The position numbers were made by a program, and so were the translations under genes. Positions 21,201 to 33,034 of a stretch of DNA of 64,000 bases are shown here, piece by piece. The stretch's first letter is position 1. Each line of letters opens with the position of its first letter. The stretch covers positions 7,254,001 through 7,318,000 of the forward strand of contig JAGUCH010000001.1 of the NCBI GenBank assembly GCA_019096065.1. The letters are read 5' to 3'. Below the pieces are notes generated by a model. The model searched no databases. It was not told where the DNA came from and worked only from the letters and a program-made list of their open reading frames with translations. This stretch comes from Paracyclopina nana (taxonomy: Eukaryota > Arthropoda > Copepoda > Cyclopoida > Cyclopettidae).

Positions 21201-23905
21201 ATCGATGTTTGCCATCTCGGAAATCTTTGAATAATCAAATCATTACTGCTATAAAAAGTAAACTGCGCTGACTCGGAGTGGGCTTATCGAATTTGCATAA
21301 TGGAGTCACACCGAATCCAATTTCGGTAGTTGGAATTTTGTTTTTCATTCATCTCTCAGGGGGACGAGAAAATACCGGCTGAATACCAAGACATTCTCTC
21401 TCTTTCTATTGAAAAGTGAGTTGATATCTCTCTTTGCCAGCCGCTCTTCGCGGATGAAGAGGCTTTCTTCTTCCTTCTTAGACTGGTGGCTGACCCCAAA
21501 AGGATATCAGCCACCCAATGAGAATGGACTTGGCGAAATACCCTACCTACAGCAAAGAAAATATTGCCGTCCAAACTTTGCTACAACGTAAATACTGACG
21601 TCCTCCCTTTGACCGACCAAATAAGAGCGTTGTTGGCCTTTTAAAATTATGCATGCTTCGCACCGGAATGAATCTATTAAATCCGCCATCCATGTCCGGG
21701 AAGAAATAAGAGGCTGCAGCTGTAAACCACGAAAAAAAAGAAAATCAATTACGCTGCAGCAACAGCAGAAGACAACATTCCCATTCAACTTGATGTATAT
21801 AGAGCACATATTTCAATCTAATTGATCAGATGTTGGGCTGCTTCGGTTTCCACTGTGCAGGCAATTGTCTGATACTCGTGCTGCTGCGTAACCCCTAAAT
21901 TTCACTCAAGTTCGCCCCGATTTTCCCCATAGTGCAGCAGCCTCGTGGCTGCCTCAAACCAGCCTCCTCGTCCTCGTAGCTGCTTCTCATCCATCAAGGC
22001 AACACAAAAGATCCCCCTTGCAGTTGTGCACCGGAACTACCGCACTGGCTCCCACTTTCTCCTCTGATTTGGGAATGAATTCCCGTCTGCTGCTGCTGCT
22101 GGATAGTTTCATCTATCTGCGCGCATAGCATTCATGATGATGAATTCAACATAATCAATTAATGCTCTTTCCACCACACTGATGGATCTGACTCATTTGA
22201 GCACTGACTGACCATAACAGTCAACGAAGCATCCGATTCCGCGAGCAGGAGAAGTGATCATCTCGGTATGTGGTATATACTGACCGGCAGCAGCAGCAGC
22301 AGCAGGAGTGGGATAATTTCCCGTAATGTGGTCACGCTAATCGAAGAGCTGGTAGGGGTTATCCGGCTGGCTATTTGCTTGCTGCTTGTTGACCAATGCT
22401 TCTTGAGAGTCCTTTGTTGGACGAGTTTTCCGATCCAAATAATTCCAATGGAACGATTTGAGTCTTTTGTCGATTGTCGCGACCGAACCGTTTTAAAAGT
22501 TAAATTCAACGAGCAATATGGCAACACGCGTACTTTGCTACCACCGCAATGGTTTCCATTGTCATTGCTTCTTGTAGCTAGCTGTCATGATTATGGGGAA
22601 TACAGCCTTAATTAGAATGAAGGCAGATTGTTGCCAAGAAACTATGATAATTGGCTATTTTTGACCCGTAGGCGGTCAATTAGAGACCTCCGAGCATTTT
22701 CCTGACTTAATTGTGTCAAATCTACTATGGAGAATAGAAACGTTTCAAGCAAAAAATAGAGGAATCCGCAAAAACTCCCAGGTCTTGGCTCAATGCCTGA
22801 AGATTTATTTTATGGCTATCACGAGCCATTACAATGAAAATTATTTAAGGTTGATGCCATGTGTGTGGCCATAGCTGCCATCCATTGCAAGGCCATAAAC
22901 AACTGGAGCCATTATGGGCTTGGATTCATAAATTCTGCAGATAAACATTTCCCACACTCATTTTTTTCGAGATGACCAAAGATGTCTGCTTGACCCGCCG
23001 AGGCTATTCACGAGCATAACAATTTTAATGGCAAATAGTGTAATGGTCGTAAAATGTGACTTGTTGGGGTCTTTTATTCCCACACTGCGTCCCAGCTCTC
23101 TGGATGATGAATCTGATGATGGTGATGAAGAAGAAAAAAGGTCCTAGCTATATGGTTGGGCAAACATTTTGGTTTTGTCGGTGTTTGCACAAGTTCGCAT
23201 GCGTAATCAATCACCTTTTATTCGGTGGCAAACAGTTGCCGTGCCAGCTAGCTCCAACTGGCCACAACATTGGACCTTTTGTAACATTATCTCCTCGTCC
23301 CATCAATAAAAGTAGGTTTCTTTCTCCCGTTGCCTATAGCTGCCGCTGCTGCTGCTGCTGTTAAATGGGACTGAAAAAATCGATTTGAAATCGACTTTTT
23401 CACACGAAAATCTGGAATGACTGGGGGAAATGGATTAAAAAGTGGCAGGAAAACTTGTTGAGTCACCTCTACTTTTGTTGCACTTTTCAGATCCATTTTA
23501 ACCGTGTGCATAAGGTGAGCATCGTAGTGATTTGAATCTTGTGTGTGCAATACAGCAGCCACCCAGCCAGCTAGCGCTTCACACAGGTTTTGCACATGTT
23601 CAGTCAACTTTGGGGGTGTCAAGTCTAACAAAGCCTTTCAATCAAATTGATTACGGAGACAGGTCGTCTCCTTCGGCCGCGGCCGATCTAGCAGCGCGTC
23701 AGTACAGCAAACAAATACAGCACGACACCCTGTGAATTTTAGCTAGAAAAATGCTGGCAATTGTTTTTCTTTTCCTGGTTTTGTATCACCAAAAACTCTC
23801 TACGAATTTTGCCAGAACTTTTTGAAACATTTTACCTTGGCGTGGAAAGCCGGTGAAGCCACTAAAAGATTTTCAGATCCAATATAGCATATATGTGGAT
23901 CTGAC
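18244..23905. other. Gene-free region left of the OTU transposon
   Basis: No exon with splice support and family resemblance was seen over 5.7 kb. The right half has several CAG/CTG tracts (22087-22101, 22287-22304, 23341-23361) and CG-poor, motif-rich non-coding sequence. An ATTTGCAT octamer is at 21291-21298. Short hydrophobic or histidine-rich frames here are shadows. It is probably intergenic or intronic regulatory DNA. Confidence 0.45.
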
Positions 23906-23913
23906 AGCTATAG

Positions 23914-24818
23914 GGGTATACTGCCTAAAGGCACCAAGGGCAAAGGCATTATGATTAAAGGCTCCCTGATAAAAGGCGCGCTGATGAAAGGCATAATGGG
24001 CAAAGGCAACATTGGCTAAAGGCGCAAATTGTCAAAGGCACCTTTAAGCAATAAAAAAGGCTACAACAGAAAACTTGGACCAGGTCACCTATGATGTCAT
24101 GCTTAAGCCATTAGCTCAAAAGTTCAACCCACAAACCTTCAGGAAAATGATCTGTGACAGCCTTGACTTGCTAATTTTGACAGGAAAACTTGTCTGGACT
24201 GACAACACAACTCCCCAGACCTGGCATTCAGCAATGTCAACTGATGGCCACTATTGTGATTGGACATTTTTCCAGATAACTGCTGAAGTTTTAAATCGCA
24301 GAATTGTTCTGTATCCTGTCTTTGAGGAAGATGGCCATGTAGATGGAAAAATGACTCTAACGCCACAAAACTCTGGATCATTTGACATTTATGGTTGCCT
24401 AAGTTTGCTCTTTTATAATGAACCAAGATTCCTTAATCCCCATTTCCAAAGCATACATCAAATTGCATCAAATTCTCTATCAAGAAACTCAATTGGTTCT
24501 ATTCAAAGTTTGCCAGAGTCTTCAGAAGTTTTCTTACCCGCAACTGAGAGCACTTCAAATAGTGAGCTTAAGCGCAAAAATCGTGATCTTTCTTACATTG
24601 ACCAATCAAATATCATTTCCCAAAAACGTCGACGCAAATGCTAATTCTGCTGTCAGATTTTTTACAAACAGACAAATAAATTTCTTTTAGTGCCATTTTA
24701 GTTAAGTTGCCTTTTACCAGTGTTGCTTTTGCCCACTATGCCTTTAAGCAGCGTGCTTTTTATCAGGGAGCCTTTAATCATAATGCCTTTGCCCCTGGTG
24801 CCTTTACCCAGTAGAGCC
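23914..24818. mobile_element. 905-bp TIR transposon carrying an OTU fragment
   Basis: The left end GGGTATACTGCCTAAAGGCA and the reverse complement of the right end, GGCTCTACTGGGTAAAGGCA, start about 100-bp terminal inverted repeats (23914-24015 and 24716-24818) that are about 85-90% alike. The element is flanked by a perfect 8-bp direct repeat AGCTATAG (23906-23913 and 24819-24826). Each inverted repeat is made of AAAGGC (or AAAAGC) hexamers spaced almost exactly 15 bp apart, six to eight times. The inside is filled by one reading frame resembling the C-terminal half of an OTU cysteine protease, followed by AATAAA. An 8-bp duplication with long inverted ends fits Mutator-like, hAT or P-type DNA transposons; no transposase is present, so the element is non-autonomous. 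Confidence 0.85.
24099..24644 (+). pseudogene. OTU-type cysteine protease, C-terminal fragment inside transposon
   Basis: The frame is open from 24048 and the first ATG is at 24099 (about 181 residues). Recognisable OTU features are SAMSTDGHYCDWTFFQITAE, resembling the MSKDGTWGDxxELQALA helix region, then VLNRRIVLYPVF (a beta strand) and LLFYNEPRFLNPHFQSI, which resembles the LLYN..HYxSV segment containing the catalytic His. The N-terminal part with the catalytic DGxC motif is missing: upstream the frame closes at 24045 inside the inverted repeat. The C-terminal tail is basic (QKRRRKC). It therefore looks like a captured or decayed OTU domain, unlikely to be catalytic alone. The OTU assignment rests on pattern memory, not on a search. 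Confidence 0.6.
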
Positions 24819-27800
24819 AGCTATAGCAGTAGTGGGTCGGTGCCAGACGTGCAAATTGTATTCCACCGTCATCTCGTACCTCATTTTGACAACAGCAGAA
24901 AAGACTTGACTTTTCGTCCGGCCTCGATAAGTAACGATTTTCTTGATTGTCAGCGTCCAAATCAAAGTGAATTTTGAGAACGCCAAACGTTGTGTGTGCT
25001 CGTCTGTTGAGAAAGTCAGGTTTTCTTTTCGTGACCTCTTAACTGATTTCGTGACTAGAGTATAGATATTGTGTGCATTATTTATGAGCCATTCCGGCTT
25101 TATTTTAAAAAGTTATCAACAGCTTTTGGTGGAATATTATTATTATTCTGCATGCGAAGACGCCGTCATGATTTCTTATCCCCATTTAGGGTTCATTAAG
25201 CTGTTAAAGTAAATTGTGAGAAGGGGAGCAGCAAATCTAGTCTAATCTACTGGTGACTCAGCAACAGCAATACCAGTCATCAAAGACTGGCTAAGGTCAC
25301 TGCAACTCAGGAAATCAATCAGCTTCTTTTTCTAGCTGACCGAGCATCTCAGAGCAAGTAATTCCTCCCCCCGAAAAATGGTGAAAAAGTTGCGGTGGTG
25401 GTGGTGGTATATTCAAAATTACCTGCTACTGCTAGCTAGGTGTAGAGCTTCTGATGCTGACAGCAAATCCCACTTGAGTAGTGAGAATCTGGCTGATTTC
25501 CCTGTAGGTTTTCCCCGAGCAGCAGCCTCAAATTTGTCCTGATTGAATGGCGACTGGGGTAATAATCAATTATGACATGTGTGAGTGTTGAGGAGTCCCT
25601 AGAGAGCGTTTTGTGAAGCCCCAAAGACTCCCAACAGTGTTTTGGCAAAACAACTATTATAGTTAAACTAATTTCATACTAATGCAATTTCCTGGTCCTC
25701 AATTAGTGGCCCCATCTGTCACCAAATATGAATGAATAGTTGATGAAATTTTCTACCACCATCATGCAACTTGCCATGCCATGGAGTGTAATTAATTATT
25801 TCAAGATTTCCAACTGCTATGCCAGTTGCCGTGGCAAGGGAAAACATTTGAGGAATGCCTCCACGACTTTTCCCCCTTATCTTTGATAAAACTGAGAAAA
25901 TTCTTGAGGGCTCCAGAGTAACATGGCGGCGCGGAGCAGCAACATTTCTTGCAATGCTGTGGAAAATCGATGCCTCAGAAAGCATGACTGGGCTGATTTT
26001 TGTTCTAGCTACAATGATATGGCCATCATGACACAACATTCCGTCTGCATGTTATTGGACAAACCTAAATTATTCTCGGATTGCTGAGCGAGCGCACCGT
26101 CAAGTTAGCCTACTTTCACGAGCTCATCATCTTTTCTACTCATATACTATGCGTAGTTATCCTTTTTTAAACTACTAGTGCAGTAGTAACCCATGCCATG
26201 TGAAGTGGCATTATGATTTGCATGAAAGAAAACTTTTATACCCTCTCACATACACACACATTCTCCAATTCTTTATGTGACAGCTTGCTACTGGTATTGG
26301 GTCATGGTAGAAAATTTTCAAGCCCCCCGTCGTTTCAAATGTGGCAATTAAAGACACCTTTGGCCGGCAGATGATTACCATCAGTTTCACTTTAAGGTTA
26401 TTTTTGGAACCCCGCCGCGCATGATCGATGAGCAAAAAATTATCGTCAAAAGTCCAAGCCAAACCTTGATTAAAATTGCTCTGGGGACCGACTTTGGACA
26501 CTACAGGGTGTTCGTTCCATTAAAGCATTATAAATGGGATTTTTTTGTCTCTTTTAATAGCTCTGCTCGGTAAAGTTATGGAGCACTGGCTCGTTGTTGA
26601 CATAGTTGCCAAATCCTTTGTTTTGAGGACTGCCAATCATTGGTATTTGCTTATTGAATGCCAACGGAATTCGGTACTCGGGTTTCAAAAATGCCTTTCT
26701 CAACACAAAGGATGCAGCAATTCATTTCATTGCTCGTTGCCTTCTGCTCCGACTTTTCTCCAAATGTCTGGTGGCCTTTTTTGCACAAAACACCCAAACA
26801 GCAGTTAGGTGCGCTAAATGGACCCTTAAACTCAGTCCAATTTAAAAAACGGAGCCAGCTAGCGAGCTCTGCTGCCAACAAGCTATCATAAAAAGTCAGA
26901 AGCAATTTGGAGCAGGCAGCTAGCAATCTGAAGATGATTGTGGGACTCTGTGTACTATAAAGAAACATGGTGTATGATGAGAGTGAGTGAGGGGGGTTTC
27001 TTCTAGCTCGATTCTCGCTTCGCTCCTCGCTCGCATCTCACATGTAGTACTGGAGTCCCTTGAAAATCGAACAAAAGAAGCCACACAAAAGAGCTCTGCA
27101 TGTGGCCTGCCATCCCTCCCACCATACCCAAGACTGAGTATAGCAGCAAGACTCTTAGCATCTCAACTAGCTGCTGCTGGTAGGTACTATGTGTGTGCAA
27201 CATGATTCTTGCCAAAACAAGAAATTTCAGAGCCATCCATCAAAGTAGAGCCAGCCCTGATTAGTTCCGCCCGCATTTTCGAAATTGCTTGACTCGATGG
27301 CAAAACAATTTCCAGCCCTAGCTCAAATTAATTTCTTCATTTCTCCTCCCAGCGGGGGCTCCAGGAAAGTAATACCGCAATTCCTTTCACCAAGTACTAC
27401 TACGACTGCACTTGATTGCCGCCTCTTTTTCTACCACTGTAGTACTTACATATGGCTACACTCCGGGCCCTTTATCCCACTTTTTCTCCAATGCAAGAGC
27501 GAATAGAAATACTGCGTGGAAGAACGCTGGTGTATCTTGAATTTTATGGCCATGGGTCGAAAATGGTTATTGCTGGCTGCACATTTTATGGCGCAGCGTA
27601 GCAGCTATACTTTACTCGCGAGTTGAGCTTACCCAAGCATGCTCGTTTTAATTGGGTCCCAAACGAAGTGTGAACGAACGAGGGCTGTCTCACTCACTCG
27701 CGTTGCTGCTGCTGCTGCTCGTGACGTTCAAAAGTTAGTGGCACCTACGGTATAAGGGGGGTTACACAAGATCCTCTCCAGTTAATGTTCCAACTTCACT

Positions 27801-28207
27801 TTTCGCTATGCTACCAAATTGGCTGCTTCAATACAAAAGTCGAGATTGCCATCAAGATTCAAATTCTATTTTCCTTTCGGGTCTCATGCAGGCAGGAACA
27901 ATGAAAGGCACAGAAATTAAAATACGGTCATGCAAGTCATAAAAGTCTTTGCTAATCATTCTCGCATGGAAAACAAAAGCAGCTAATTTCGATGTTCTTT
28001 TTTTTAAATCAGGGCTGCAGTTCCCCTTTTGAATGAAGCCACCCTCGAATAGTGTCTCCTTTTGAGAGTTTTGAGAAAAGCAGGAAGTGGAATCCATTGA
28101 AGTTGAAGTACGTTTGTTCCCCAGCTATATTGAGAAGAAAGAGCTGGGTAGCATGGCAGCAGCAGTGAGTGGCTGGTGAGCTTTTCCTCTGATGTCTTCT
28201 TGCGCGT

Positions 28208-28225
28208 GCGCATTGCGCAATGCGC
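28208..28225. promoter_or_regulatory. Perfect 18-bp palindrome with C/EBP core
   Basis: GCGCATTGCGCAATGCGC reads the same on both strands. Its centre, ATTGCGCAAT, is the optimal C/EBP (bZIP) dimer site. The GCGC arms extend the dyad. A CG-rich island of this kind stands out in an AT-rich, CG-poor neighbourhood. Confidence 0.5.
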
Positions 28226-31200
28226 GCAGAAACAAAGGCAGGATTTTAATTCTCGAGGAGAACTCCCATTGGTCGGAGTCCGCCGACGCCAAAGACAATA
28301 GGCTACAGTCAAATCTCCAATCTCATTCTTCTTCAAAGGCGAACGATGATGCTTTTGCTGCTTTTTATTTCGGATCGACCTTGACCTAGCTTATGCTAGA
28401 CAGCTGGCAGCCATGACCTTCTATAGCTGCTCGATTCTATTGAGGTGAAGAAATACTTTTGTCGTCCTGAAAAGCTTTAAATGGAAGAAGTTTCTGAATG
28501 CAGTTCTTCTATTCAAAGATGGGGGTTCCCCCTTTCCAAGTCTGCTGGCATTCACCTTTTCTTGGCTAATATCTCAAGTATCATTCTTGCCATTGTGTTG
28601 CCCGCAACAAAAACAGGCTCTTCTTCAAAACTCGCGGCTGTAGAGTGTGATACAACTACAAGAATGCAACAGTGCCAATTAGAAAAAGTTGCAAAGTCGC
28701 AAATGCATTCCCAAAATAAAGTAGTCGTCCTCTTGCGAGGGAAAAAGTTGCCTCCCAAGTGGCTCTCCCAGTTTTGTGCCCGAATATTAGGAGCCAGATT
28801 TTTTTTCATTAGGGACACTTCTCTTCGCCCATTTTGTAGCATTTCAAGCGAGCTAATTTTCACATTCTCAATCTGCTCACGTAGCTTTGCCAAGGAGAAA
28901 CCATAGAGCTCCAGATTGCTGGCCATAATCTAATTTTTCTGCTCTCAAGTGTAATCGCATTTTCCCTCGTAGTACGTGCAATGGTTTGTTATGACAACGA
29001 ACAATTGTTTTCCCCTTGAAAGTTTTCCCAGTGCAAATTGGCCATCATAACCTCATTTTACGAGCTCTAGAAAACCGCCGCGGGGAATAGGAAATGAGAA
29101 AGTTCTCTCTACTAGATATCAAGACTCATATGGCTCTCCGATACAGTCGGAGGCACTCACAAAAAACGGCTGAAATTCTCCTCCTCGCCAGCATATAGCA
29201 GCCCTCTTTGATGAAGCCAACTGCACTACAACCATCGTCATCTTCTCGAGGCAAGCATTTGTGTGTGCTTTCCAGATTGGTTTTCTGGGCTCATTTTTCT
29301 TCAACATCAGAGATGGCTGCTTCGCACGCAACGTTGTACGGTCCGCCTCCATATTTATCCTTGGCCAATTGTTCCCCCAACGTGGACAAATGACGTCGAT
29401 CTAGGCCAACTTCTAAGAGGTCTTGCATGTTGGACCTAAGTAGATAGCCCTGAGAGGCATGCAGGATGATGCTACTGCTGGTCAGTTTAATGGCATTTCT
29501 TTCTGGCCGCGTTCATTAGAATAGCCTCGGTGGGATCTCCAAAGGATTGTGTTACCGCATTTCTGCCAAGAAAATGAAAGTACTCGGCCAGTTACTAAGA
29601 ATGTCAATAATAATATCTTCCAAGCTGCTGGAAGGATTCCTCGGTTTTAATGGCGCGAGTCCATATTTTGGGTGCTCTTTCTCGCAGTAACATGAAACAG
29701 CCCCAAGGGAAAGACATGAGGGAAACATATATAGCATATCCCTCTTCGTCAAGGAATATTAGCTGCCAGATTGTTGCTTATGAGCCAGAACTGCTCATGA
29801 TGCTGATCCTGATGGCCATCATCATCATCATCATAAAGTTCCATCTTCTTTGAGAGGAGGCGAGATGGCTTTTGTGAAGGGCTTGACAATGCTCGCTCGT
29901 TCGTACATCATCTAGCGGGAGAAACCATTAACATTTTCCGCGCTGATCATCCAACAGAGAGAGCCTGAAATTGTCACCAAGTGAAAAGAAAATACCTGAA
30001 ATATTATGCACTGGTGGTCATTTTCCCGCGCTTTTTTCACTACTGCTGCTGCTGCCGCCGAGGAGCCACTTTTTGCGTGTCAGCCAAGCCAATGATAAAT
30101 GAAACTTGTCTGAAAGGACCGATGATTTATGGGGAGGGGTTCCCTAGCTACTAATATTAAGCTAGAGACCCTTTTCCCATCAAGCCACTCCGTGACCAAA
30201 GCACTTTCATTAATACCAGAAAAGCAGGTGAATACTCGTTAACTTGATAGTGGCCATGTTGTAGGTAGTTTACCAAATTAATGCTTTCTAATCAAATTAA
30301 TGACGAAAAACGTGCCTTCACGCTGAGTTTGCACTCGAAGAGTATACGTAGTAAGTCATTTTTAATATCTACCACCAATCGATCGATAGCTGGTTTTTTT
30401 CGCTTCGCGCAACTCAACAACTCAGCTTGCTATCAGCGTGACACATCCATTTTTGCTTTGTCCATGATGGCTCAACTCCTTAAGATAGAGCAGTTTCAAC
30501 TGGGAGGCCTGGTGAAATTCCGCCACCACAACGCTCTGCTGCCCTGTTAGGCTTGATGGCCAACTAAATAAAGCTCACGGCTAAAATTACAAATGAGTCT
30601 CATGCTGGGCCAAGTAATTGCTCTAATGTAAATCTGTCCCCAGAACAAACATCGAAGGCATATTTTATGGAGTGGGCGTCAATTTTGGTGTGAAAATGAA
30701 ATTTTCTGGGCGTGAGTCCGCGCGCATGCAGTGTTCCAATTTTTCGAGGTAGTACTCAAGGGCGTGAACCGCATTTCTTGTGCGAGCTCCCGCTGAGTTT
30801 CCTGACGAGCTTCACAACTTTTGAATCATATCCCTAGAAGGAGTCATGCCTAGAGCTCACCCAACCATGTAAGGGGTTAAATATTAAATGCCTGGTGTGC
30901 ATATTTCACACCTGGAACTTGTGTGCGACATGAAAATGATCAATCTTCTCCTTCTGGTTTGCCTCCGCGAGTAATTAATGATTATCCATTAATGGGATCA
31001 TCGTTCACGTTATTCACGGATATGAACTTATTTTCAGTGCAAGCATTAATTTCCCGCTCGCTAGCTGACTGAACTACGGTCCGGAATATTCAATTACGCT
31101 TTGGCCGAAAGAGGCTTACGTTTTCAAAGGGACTTGGGTCTTCCCTGGAGGCGCGAGTTAATTCATTTTTGTTACGGCCAAGCCCAAGAGACCCTGAGCG

Positions 31201-31440
31201 GCGGAGGTGCCATGAGACTTTTATGATGGAAAATTGAGAATTTTCTCGCTCGCGTATTAATAATTGTGGCGAGCGAGGAGGCAGCTTGCTGGCTATAGCC
31301 GCGTACGCCATGTCGGAATCAAGCTATGTCTAGGGGTGGTGGTGGTGGTTGTGGAGCTGGAGCGGTTCATTAGTGTCCTATTCAATTCTTCCGCAGCTCC
31401 CTCGTTCATGCACGTGACTACTTTACCGACGGAGCGAGGA

Positions 31441-31463
31441 GCTGCTGCTGCTGCTGCTGCTGT
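31441..31463. repeat. CTG microsatellite
   Basis: Seven consecutive GCT/CTG units (then TGTTGC) in non-coding DNA. It is the longest of about ten CAG/CTG tracts of four or more units spread over 22-61 kb. Confidence 0.8.
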
Positions 31464-32830
31464 TGCAAATGCTCTGCACTCTGAAACAACATTGGCTTGA
31501 TTCCTCACGAAATTGCCTTAATGGAGGAGGACGCGAGAAATGACCAAGATGAATGGAGAGGCCCCCCGGAGCGCGGTAGGAGACCAACCCTATCAACATC
31601 ATCATGATCGAGGAAATTTCTTTGGCCTCATGCAGATGATGTCGTGGGAATGACCCTCGTTTCCAGTTAACCCGACCACGTCGTCGGCTCGTAGCATGCA
31701 CCGACGGTAGAGGAAACTTGAGAAGACGCCTCGCTCGGTTTTTAGACAATGCTGTTCAATGTTTGCATTCTTTGGCTGCATTCTTGGGAGGTGCCAAAGG
31801 TATTATGTTTGCCCAGGCTGATGATGGATGCGCAATCAACAAGCAAAGATGATGACGACTTTGGCACCGCGCGTATTCAATTTTCTCCTCCTCGAAGGCG
31901 ATCGACGCTACGCTAACTCTGAGACACTACTTTTTCAAAAAAAAGCACAAGCAGAGCAGCTCGCACTTTAGGGTCCCTAAATAACCGGCTACCATAAACG
32001 CACGGCTATGCAGCCAGTGCTCTACTGCTCCGTGATGATCTCCCCCTGTCACCTGAAGAGCTGATTTTATTGCGCGAGATGAGCAGATGTCGCGAGTCCC
32101 CTAGATGAATTCCTGAACTCGAGAGCTTGTTCACGCGGTTTCACGCTGGGCTCACGACGATGGTCAAACAGCTAAATTCGCAGCTGTAAACTTCAAGGCT
32201 GGGGGCTTTCTTCCCCCACTGTGAAGGTCCTTCTGCACCATTTTTGGGAGGAATGTGCAGATAGCACTAATAGCACAGTGGTCGTCGTCCTAAATCTCGC
32301 CCTATCATCTTTTTCATCAACGCCTTCGTCATGTCACTCCGGGGGCTTGGGTCGCCGTAAACGGGTCAGCCATTGGAGCTTTTTGCCGGGCCTTTCTCCC
32401 CACAGTTCAGCAACGTCTTCTTCGTCATGTTCGTGTCGCGCATCATGTGCGAGAGATGCGAACAATGCGAGCTGTAAACGACAACGACGAGCGAACCAAG
32501 AACTTGGCACTAACAGATGAGATGATGATGTTTTTTCTCAACCTGAATCAACATCATGTGGCATTCCACGGAATTATGCTTGTGGACTTTAATTGCACCT
32601 TGGCAAAACACACTTTAACCACCAGAATGAAGAGGAGGAGGATAACAAGTGCTTAAGCATGGGAGTTCGTCCATTTGGTAGCACAACATTATCAGACCTT
32701 CTAAGAACTGCCCGGTCATAAGCTGCTAGAGATGTTATGAAGGAGTGCTCCTCTTATATAATTTTAGTAGAAAAACTGCTTGATTTTGTAATATAGCTCC
32801 GAGGGAAATCGTTATGTATCCTCTCAAGTC

Positions 32831-33034
32831 ATGTTCATTTACGCCATAAACACCTCAGGAAACTACACAAAAAACACCAAAAGGAAAGGAGAAAGAAGCT
32901 TAATGACCAGCACCCCTTAAAGAGCTTAACTTTAACTCTACATGAAAGTAAACAAGCTGAACTTGTAGATAGATAGTCAGCAGCAGATTGACGTTTTTCC
33001 ATACCTGAAGGCGTTCATTAAACATGAACGAGGC
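32831..33034. repeat. Diverged dispersed repeat, short copy
   Basis: It shares ordered blocks with 8604-9007: TTCATTTACGCC, AACACCAAAAGGAAAGGAGA, TGAAAGTAAACAAGCTGAAC, TTTTTCCATACC and CATGAACGAGGC. It is about 200 bp shorter, mostly from loss of the middle, which suggests internal deletion in this copy or expansion in the other. Confidence 0.6.

Larger units (their letters stand above)
24827..32830. other. Gene-free region, 8 kb
   Basis: No recognisable exon. It holds trinucleotide tracts (GGT near 25392-25408, CTG at 27702-27719, ATC near 29818-29833, GGT near 31333-31350, CTG at 31441-31463), an ATTTGCAT octamer at 26216-26223, and the 18-bp palindrome at 28208-28225. Open frames such as 28481-28906 and 31423-31749 have matching shadows on the other strand and no splice support. 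It is probably cis-regulatory territory of the SoxB1 gene (inference). Confidence 0.4.

Noticed and set aside
15980-22016. 17-base match GGCAACACAAAAGATCC at about 15983 and 22000
   Set aside because: A single match of this length is close to chance expectation for 64 kb and flanks do not align.
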